Source: Nitrososphaerales archaeon (lineage in GTDB: Archaea > Thermoproteota > Nitrososphaeria > Nitrososphaerales > Gagatemarchaeaceae). From it: a DNA stretch of 10,544 nucleotides. The position numbers and the translations under genes are program-made. A model generated the notes under the pieces. The model saw only the letters and a list, made by a program, of their open reading frames with translations. It was not told the origin of the DNA and did no database searches. How positions within the stretch are numbered: the first letter of the stretch is position 1; every line of letters starts with the position of its first letter. Below, piece by piece: positions 6,963 through 10,544 of this stretch. Location: NCBI GenBank assembly GCA_030039515.1, contig JASHVT010000027.1, forward strand, positions 1 to 10,544. Direction: 5' to 3'.

Positions 6963-8035
6963 CTGCGGTAGACCTCGGCCAAGGCGTTCCCGACCTTGGA
7001 CGGGGAGAACAGCTCGACAGAACGCGTCCTGGCCGCCTGGCCCATCCTGAGCCTCAGGTCTGGCGACTCGAGCAGCCGCCGGAGGGAGTCGGCGAAGCCC
7101 TTCACGTCTCCTCTCCTGACAAGAAGCCCAGTGGCGCCGTTCTCAACCACCTCCGAGAGCGGCTCAAGAGCGCTGGCCACGACTGGGATGCCCCTGCGCA
7201 TCGCGTCGGCTACCACCATGGCGAAGGCGTCGTTGTTCGTCGGCATAAGCAGGACGTCCGCATTCGGCCACACCTCCTGCGCGAGGACCTTGTTCGTGGG
7301 GTTCTCAAGGTAGGTGACGCGCCCGTCGGCCTGCACGCGTCTCGCCTCCTCGGGGTCCTCGATCTTCCCGACGTACAACAGGCGGCAGTCCAGGCCCGCT
7401 GAGGCGGACGCGAAGGCCCGGAGCGCTAGGGCGCCGCCTTTCCTGCGGAAGTCTCTCCCTAGGAAGAGCACGTTGCACCCGCGATGAGCCGTGCGGTCGT
7501 CGACCGCCTGGAAGGGGGGCGGGATCACCGCTATCTTAGACCTCTCCACGCCGTCCGCGACGAACCCTCTTCTCGCCCAATCCGTCCACGTCACCACAGC
7601 CCTGCAGCGCGAAGAGTTCAGGTACGTGGAGAAGACGTCGAGGATTAGGTCCTTCACGGGGCCGCCGATGTTGGTGTAGCCGGAGAGGAACTGGCCGAGG
7701 GACTGGTCGCTCTCGTGCACCCAGGGCACGTCGAAGCCGTGGAGGTCCCAGAAGAACGAGTGGACGAGCTGGTGGCCGTGGTTCCTCTGTGGGACTGCGT
7801 GCTCGAGGAAGAACCTGAAGGCTGCGAGACCGACCGACGCGGGGTCCATCCCGTAGTATCCCAGCCGCCGCGGGTAGGTGAACCGGTCTGTCTCGAGCGT
7901 GTACTGGACGTTGTGCGGCGGATTCCTGTACCTGAGCGACGCCGCCGACCTGGGGCCGCGCGTGAGAGGGTCCGACGGCGCTACCAGCAGGCACCGCAGG
8001 GAGGAAGACCGCGTCGCGATGTCTCCTGGCGTCAA
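6959..8035 (-). CDS. GT4-family glycosyltransferase, possible sulfoquinovosyltransferase
   Basis: GT-B fold retaining glycosyltransferase of 358 residues. The C-terminal domain is clear: FLGRDFRRKGG (about 201-211) supplies the Arg/Lys pair that binds the nucleotide diphosphate, and PTNNDAFAMVVADAMRRGIPVVAS (265-288 region) followed by a GATGLLV turn is the donor-site signature. The usual E-x7-E there is D269-x7-D277. The N-terminal acceptor domain is divergent and aromatic (HSFFWDLHG, about 92-100). No signal peptide or membrane anchor is obvious, so it probably acts at the inner face of the membrane or in the cytosol. The start is TTG at 8035, chosen because GGAGAG at 8043-8048 lies 7 nt before it. 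It follows the UDP-sulfoquinovose synthase gene by 31 bp and overlaps the MFS gene. The context suggests UDP-sulfoquinovose as donor, which is inference; the acceptor is unknown. Confidence 0.87.
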   Translation of the reverse strand: MTPGDIATRSSSLRCLLVAPSDPLTRGPRSAASLRYRNPPHNVQYTLETDRFTYPRRLGYYGMDPASVGLAAFRFFLEHAVPQRNHGHQLVHSFFWDLHGFDVPWVHESDQSLGQFLSGYTNIGGPVKDLILDVFSTYLNSSRCRAVVTWTDWARRGFVADGVERSKIAVIPPPFQAVDDRTAHRGCNVLFLGRDFRRKGGALALRAFASASAGLDCRLLYVGKIEDPEEARRVQADGRVTYLENPTNKVLAQEVWPNADVLLMPTNNDAFAMVVADAMRRGIPVVASALEPLSEVVENGATGLLVRRGDVKGFADSLRRLLESPDLRLRMGQAARTRSVELFSPSKVGNALAEVYRR

Positions 8036-8066
8036 ACCCAGCCTCTCCGGCCGGACTCGGCTCTGC

Positions 8067-9344
8067 CTAGCGAAGGTCGGAGGACGACCGGTCCCTCGCG
8101 AACTCGGCCACTTCCTGCCACGATGACCAGTCTGCGAGGTCGCGCGGCAGCGGGAAGAGGTCAGAGGTGATGCTCTTCTTTCCAGCCCAGGTGACCGAGG
8201 GGGTCAGCAGGGACTTCATCCTCATCGCCCTCTCCCTGTTCTCTATGACGGTCTCGAATATCTCCCTTATCACGTCGTCAATCTCCTTGGTCCTCTTGAA
8301 CCCGAGCGCCGGCAGTATCTTGTGCTCGACCATGTAGACGTGCTCTTCCTTCTCCACCCTGGGGTTGGGGACCGCCTGGGAACCCGCCGAGATACCATAC
8401 TCCTTGGCTATGGCCTGGACCTTCGAAGCGAGGGTCATAGTGTCGTACGTCTCGTCTAGCTGGTTGACGACCCTGTAGCCCCCCGCGGGCGGCGGGTTAT
8501 CCAAAAGCAGGGACAGGCACTCGATGCTGTCGTAGAGGGAGAGGAAGCCCCTCGTCTGACCGCCCTTACCATATATCAGCAGCTTGTTCAGGACGACGGC
8601 CTGCACCACGTATTTGTTGATCACTGTGCCCCAGATCGAGTCGAAGTCGAACCTCGTCGCGAGGGGGACGTCGGTCGTCTCGTTCGTGACTGAGCCGTAG
8701 ACCACCCCTTGCATGACGTCCGTCGACCTCAGCCCGTCAAGCTTGTTGGACATCAGCACGTTGTAGGTGTCGAATATCTTGCTAAGGTGGTACCAGCTCT
8801 GTCCGGCGCGGGGGAACATCGCGCTGTGCCGCCTCCCGTCTCTCTGAATCTCTATCGGGCCCTCCGTGATCTCGATCTCGGGGGTGCCGTACTCGCCCAT
8901 GCTCCCCATCTTCAGAAGGTGGGCCTCCGGCACACGTCTCGTCATGGAGAAGAGTATGTTCATGTTCGTGACCACGTTGTTGACCTGGGTGTACAGGGCG
9001 TGTTCCTGGTCCACCATGCTGAACGGCGCGCTGCGCTGCTGCGCTAGGTGCACCACGCTCTCGGGCATGTACTTCGAGATGAGGTGGTCCACGTGCCGGG
9101 GGTCCCTGGCGTCGGCCTCTACGAACACGAGGTTGTTCTTGCCGGAGGCTCGTTCGTAAGCCGCGACCCTCGCGCTGGGGCTGAGTATGGGGACGAGCGA
9201 GTCGGCGCCGACCGAGGTGACGAGTCGCCTGGTGACTAGGTTGTCCACTATCACCACCTGCCTGTCCGATGACCAGGCCGTATGGAGCGCGAGCGGCCAT
9301 CCGATGTAGCCGTCGCCCCCGAAGATTAGGACAGCGTCGTTCAA
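8067..9344 (-). CDS. UDP-sulfoquinovose synthase (SQD1/Agl3 family)
   Basis: NAD-dependent extended short-chain dehydrogenase that converts UDP-glucose and sulfite to UDP-sulfoquinovose. Names in use are sqdB (bacteria), SQD1 (plants) and agl3 (Sulfolobus). The GGDGYIGW dinucleotide loop is at residues 9-16. Family-specific segments recognised from plant SQD1 include VDNLVTRR (33-40), QRSAPFSM (103-110), MGSMGEYGTP (146-155), WYHLSK (184-189) with Tyr185 and Lys189, MQGVVYG, YGKGGQTRG and PNPRVEKEEH. These long shared stretches separate it from ordinary UDP-glucose epimerases. Ser148 stands where SQD1 has Thr. The 425 residues include about 35 beyond the usual end (TPSVTW). The start is TTG at 9344, and no better upstream codon exists. 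A TATA-like box is about 55 bp upstream. The glycosyltransferase follows 31 bp downstream. In Sulfolobus the product feeds S-layer N-glycans; in bacteria and plants it feeds sulfolipid. Confidence 0.93.
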   Translation of the reverse strand: MNDAVLIFGGDGYIGWPLALHTAWSSDRQVVIVDNLVTRRLVTSVGADSLVPILSPSARVAAYERASGKNNLVFVEADARDPRHVDHLISKYMPESVVHLAQQRSAPFSMVDQEHALYTQVNNVVTNMNILFSMTRRVPEAHLLKMGSMGEYGTPEIEITEGPIEIQRDGRRHSAMFPRAGQSWYHLSKIFDTYNVLMSNKLDGLRSTDVMQGVVYGSVTNETTDVPLATRFDFDSIWGTVINKYVVQAVVLNKLLIYGKGGQTRGFLSLYDSIECLSLLLDNPPPAGGYRVVNQLDETYDTMTLASKVQAIAKEYGISAGSQAVPNPRVEKEEHVYMVEHKILPALGFKRTKEIDDVIREIFETVIENRERAMRMKSLLTPSVTWAGKKSITSDLFPLPRDLADWSSWQEVAEFARDRSSSDLR

Positions 9345-9395
9345 GGTCGTGACCCCGGCCGATGTGCGAACAACCGAGTGAAGTTGAGGAGGTCG

Positions 9396-9404
9396 TTATT
9401 TATC
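9396..9404 (-). promoter_or_regulatory. TATA-like box of the sulfoquinovose cassette
   Basis: On the - strand it reads GATAAATAA inside the 119-bp gap (9345-9463) between the regulator and the synthase gene. The predicted start of RNA is near 9374, giving a leader of about 30 nt before TTG 9344. It is the clearest TATA match in the window and suggests that the synthase, glycosyltransferase and MFS genes have their own promoter. Confidence 0.55.
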
Positions 9405-9412
9405 GTTCTAGG

Positions 9413-9440
9413 ATGCTGCGTGTGTATGCTGCGTCCATAC
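9413..9440. repeat. Direct and inverted repeats upstream of the TATA box
   Basis: ATGCTGCGT occurs exactly twice, at 9413-9421 and 9426-9434 (period 13). The second copy lies inside an inverted repeat, GTATG (9424-9428) and CATAC (9436-9440), with a 7-nt spacer. The block sits immediately upstream of the TATA-like box of the synthase gene and behind the winged-helix regulator gene, as an operator or activator site would. That role is inferred. Confidence 0.45.
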
Positions 9441-9463
9441 GAAAGATTGGGCTGATTCTGCTC

Positions 9464-9748
9464 TCAGATGGACACCCCGAAGGCGGATAGGAAGCTCTGC
9501 GCGCGCTCGGCCTCCCTGACGAACTCCCGCCCTTTCTGCGTGATGACGTAGTGCCTCGAGTCGCCTTCCTTGATCTCGTCCAGGAGAGCCAGGCGCTGGA
9601 GGTCCGCCAGGTGCTTGACCAGCCTGTCATAGGAGAGGTTAGCCCTCTGGAGTATCCTTGTGGGCTTCGCGTTGCCTTCCTCGGCGGCGGCCTTGAGGAT
9701 GTCTAGGTATATGCGTACGGTGCTCCTCGCCTTCTCAGGCTGCGCCAA
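9464..9748 (-). CDS. Winged helix-turn-helix regulator
   Basis: DNA-binding transcription regulator of the small archaeal winged-helix type; HTH_45 is the family I would expect a search to return. The 94 residues comprise an N-terminal helix (RSTVRIYLDILKAA, 8-21), the helix-turn-helix with PTRILQRANLSYDRLVKHLADL (29-50), a wing (LLDEIKEGDSRHYVIT, 55-70) and a C-terminal helix (72-88) that probably dimerises. The KPTRI..ANLSY..L pattern and the closing ITQKG are characteristic of this group. The start is TTG at 9748, fixed by AAGGAG at 9757-9762 with an 8-nt spacer. The gene begins inside the last 14 bases of the membrane-protein gene, so the two are co-transcribed and may form a sensing pair. 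The sulfoquinovose promoter with its repeats lies next downstream, so the cassette is a plausible target. Confidence 0.85.
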   Translation of the reverse strand: MAQPEKARSTVRIYLDILKAAAEEGNAKPTRILQRANLSYDRLVKHLADLQRLALLDEIKEGDSRHYVITQKGREFVREAERAQSFLSAFGVSI

Positions 9749-10391
9749 CCCGTCCGCTCCTTATCACGAAGTACAACAGAACGAGGAACCCTGCAAGCTG
9801 GACGAGCCCGCCTGACAGATACAAGACGCCGGACGAGAGGAACGAAGACAGCAGCTCGGCCATGTGTGCCACCATTATGAGAATGAAGGCCGACAGGACG
9901 AGGAGGGAGAACCTGCTCCTGTTGTCAGAGAAGACGAGCAGAGCCTGGAAGGCTATCAGCGCAAGCAGGATGACGATCACGAGGTCTGAGAACTGGAAGA
10001 GCCTTGTCCCCAGGGCGGGGATGATGGCGAGGGTGGCGGGCGGGACCGCCTCTTTGGGCTCCATAGGCGCCGCCGAGTGCATGCGCCTGGCGTAGCCGAC
10101 CCCTATCAGCAGGTAGGCGATTATCTGGAGGGCTAGGTACAGGGCGGTGGCGTCGTAGGTGAGAGTCAGCCTGTCGGCAATCTTGCCGACGTTGAACAGG
10201 TAGAGAGTCAGGACGGAGCCCTGGGCGAGCAGGCCGAGCCCCAAGAGCATGAAGCCCAAGCTCAGCAGCCTGAGGAAGCTCGACGTGGCCACCCTCCCGT
10301 ACCTGAACGCATAGTAGCTGACAAGCAGGGCGACCAAGCCGCTCAGCAGCTGCAGTATTGAGTTCGGCGCGAGGAAAGGGTGCACGACCAT
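9735..10391 (-). CDS. Multi-pass membrane protein paired with the regulator
   Basis: I do not recognise a named family. From ATG 10391 the product has 218 residues and about six or seven membrane segments, near 10-30, 38-60, 78-98, possibly 117-127, 134-152, 158-180 and 186-208. A polar loop (about 99-116) falls in the middle. The open frame extends to 10502, but that longer version would overlap the tRNA gene and add a non-hydrophobic N-terminus. ATG 10391 is preferred because a TATA-like box at 10426-10434 predicts RNA starting near 10403. A GTG at 10421 would be upstream of that. The 14-nt overlap with the winged-helix gene suggests a shared job, perhaps a membrane sensor whose signal reaches the regulator, but no catalytic or ligand motif is visible to prove it. 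Confidence 0.75.
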   Translation of the reverse strand: MVVHPFLAPNSILQLLSGLVALLVSYYAFRYGRVATSSFLRLLSLGFMLLGLGLLAQGSVLTLYLFNVGKIADRLTLTYDATALYLALQIIAYLLIGVGYARRMHSAAPMEPKEAVPPATLAIIPALGTRLFQFSDLVIVILLALIAFQALLVFSDNRSRFSLLVLSAFILIMVAHMAELLSSFLSSGVLYLSGGLVQLAGFLVLLYFVIRSGRVGAA

Positions 10392-10425
10392 CTTCTGAGC
10401 CGCCGTGTCAGGCCCTTTCACGTCA

Positions 10426-10434
10426 GATAAAAAG
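10426..10434 (-). promoter_or_regulatory. TATA-like box that may also end the tRNA transcript
   Basis: On the - strand it reads CTTTTTATC. It is about 38 nt before ATG 10391, right for a promoter with a leader of about 12 nt. Its five-T run is also 27 nt behind the tRNA 3' end, and short T runs terminate archaeal transcription. The two roles are not exclusive. Confidence 0.45.
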
Positions 10435-10460
10435 AGAGGCTTCGGCCTGGGCGTTCGAGA

Positions 10461-10544
10461 CGCCGGGGGTAGGATTCGAACCCACGCGACCTTTGAGGTC
10501 ACGGGCTCTCTGTGGAGCGCTCAAGGCCCGCGCAATAACCGCTC
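10461..10544 (-). tRNA. tRNA-Ser(UGA), 5' part beyond the window, with a 12-nt intron
   Basis: The 3' part of a class II tRNA. Reading the - strand from its 3' end: discriminator G (10461), acceptor strand CCCCGGC (10462-10468), T arm with loop TTCGAAT (10474-10480) between CCTAC and GTGGG, and a long variable arm with stem GACC/GGTC. The anticodon stem is CGGGC (10526-10530) with GCCCG (10502-10506). The anticodon loop is CTTGAG plus A, giving anticodon TGA (10521-10523), which reads UCA serine codons. G73 and the long variable arm fit serine and argue against leucine, which normally has A73. Twelve extra bases (10508-10519) separate G37 from A38, the canonical archaeal intron site. CCA is not encoded. 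The 5' acceptor strand and part of the D arm are outside the window. Confidence 0.82.
10508..10519 (-). other. Probable 12-nt tRNA intron at position 37/38
   Basis: Removing CGCTCCACAGAG restores a seven-base anticodon loop closed by a perfect five-pair stem. The flanking GAG repeats let the cut be shifted by up to three bases without changing the product. The bulge-helix-bulge that the archaeal splicing endonuclease recognises looks relaxed here: I find only three pairs, UUG with CAG, between loop and intron. Confidence 0.6.

Noticed and set aside
9400..9630. A 76-codon - strand frame overlapping the regulator and its downstream gap
   Set aside because: It is out of frame with the well-supported winged-helix gene and has a Ser/Arg-rich product with no domain; it also covers the probable promoter.
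10392..10502. Extended N-terminus of the membrane protein from ATG 10502
   Set aside because: It would overlap the tRNA gene, lie upstream of the TATA-like box, and add residues unlike a signal peptide or membrane helix.

Overview
The window looks archaeal, most likely from a GC-rich member of the TACK group (Nitrososphaeria-like). That placement is inferred. It rests on a separate pyrB-pyrI aspartate transcarbamoylase pair, frequent AGG arginine codons, TATA-like boxes with very short or no leaders, about five TTG starts, an archaeal-type winged-helix regulator, and a class II tRNA-Ser with G at the discriminator and an apparent anticodon-loop intron.

Positions 2-2443 (+ strand) hold a tight pyrimidine operon: aspartate carbamoyltransferase catalytic chain (cut by the window edge), its zinc-binding regulatory chain, and dihydroorotase. 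Together they cover pathway steps two and three. Everything from about 2436 to 10544 reads on the - strand and converges on pyrC.

Read in the direction of transcription (right to left), the - strand carries: (1) the 3' part of a tRNA-Ser(UGA); (2) a multi-pass membrane protein overlapping a winged-helix regulator; (3) after a 119-bp promoter region with repeats, a UDP-sulfoquinovose synthase (SQD1/Agl3 family), a GT4 glycosyltransferase 31 bp behind it, and an MFS transporter coupled to the glycosyltransferase by an ATGA overlap; (4) from its own TATA box, an arginase-family enzyme, a hotdog-fold thioesterase and an amidase; (5) a small four-helix membrane protein.

The most interesting unit is the sulfosugar cassette. 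The synthase makes the nucleotide-activated sulfonated sugar, and the adjacent glycosyltransferase is the obvious candidate to transfer it to a glycan or lipid. A regulator lies just upstream, and a direct repeat plus an inverted repeat sit at the cassette promoter. Other oddities are an amidase with no ATG/GTG/TTG start in its conserved N-terminus, directly behind an in-frame TAG; an arginase whose first manganese-binding histidine is glutamine; a glycosyltransferase with D-x7-D in place of E-x7-E; and a 12-nt tRNA intron. I saw no mobile element, CRISPR array or gene-free stretch over 300 bp.
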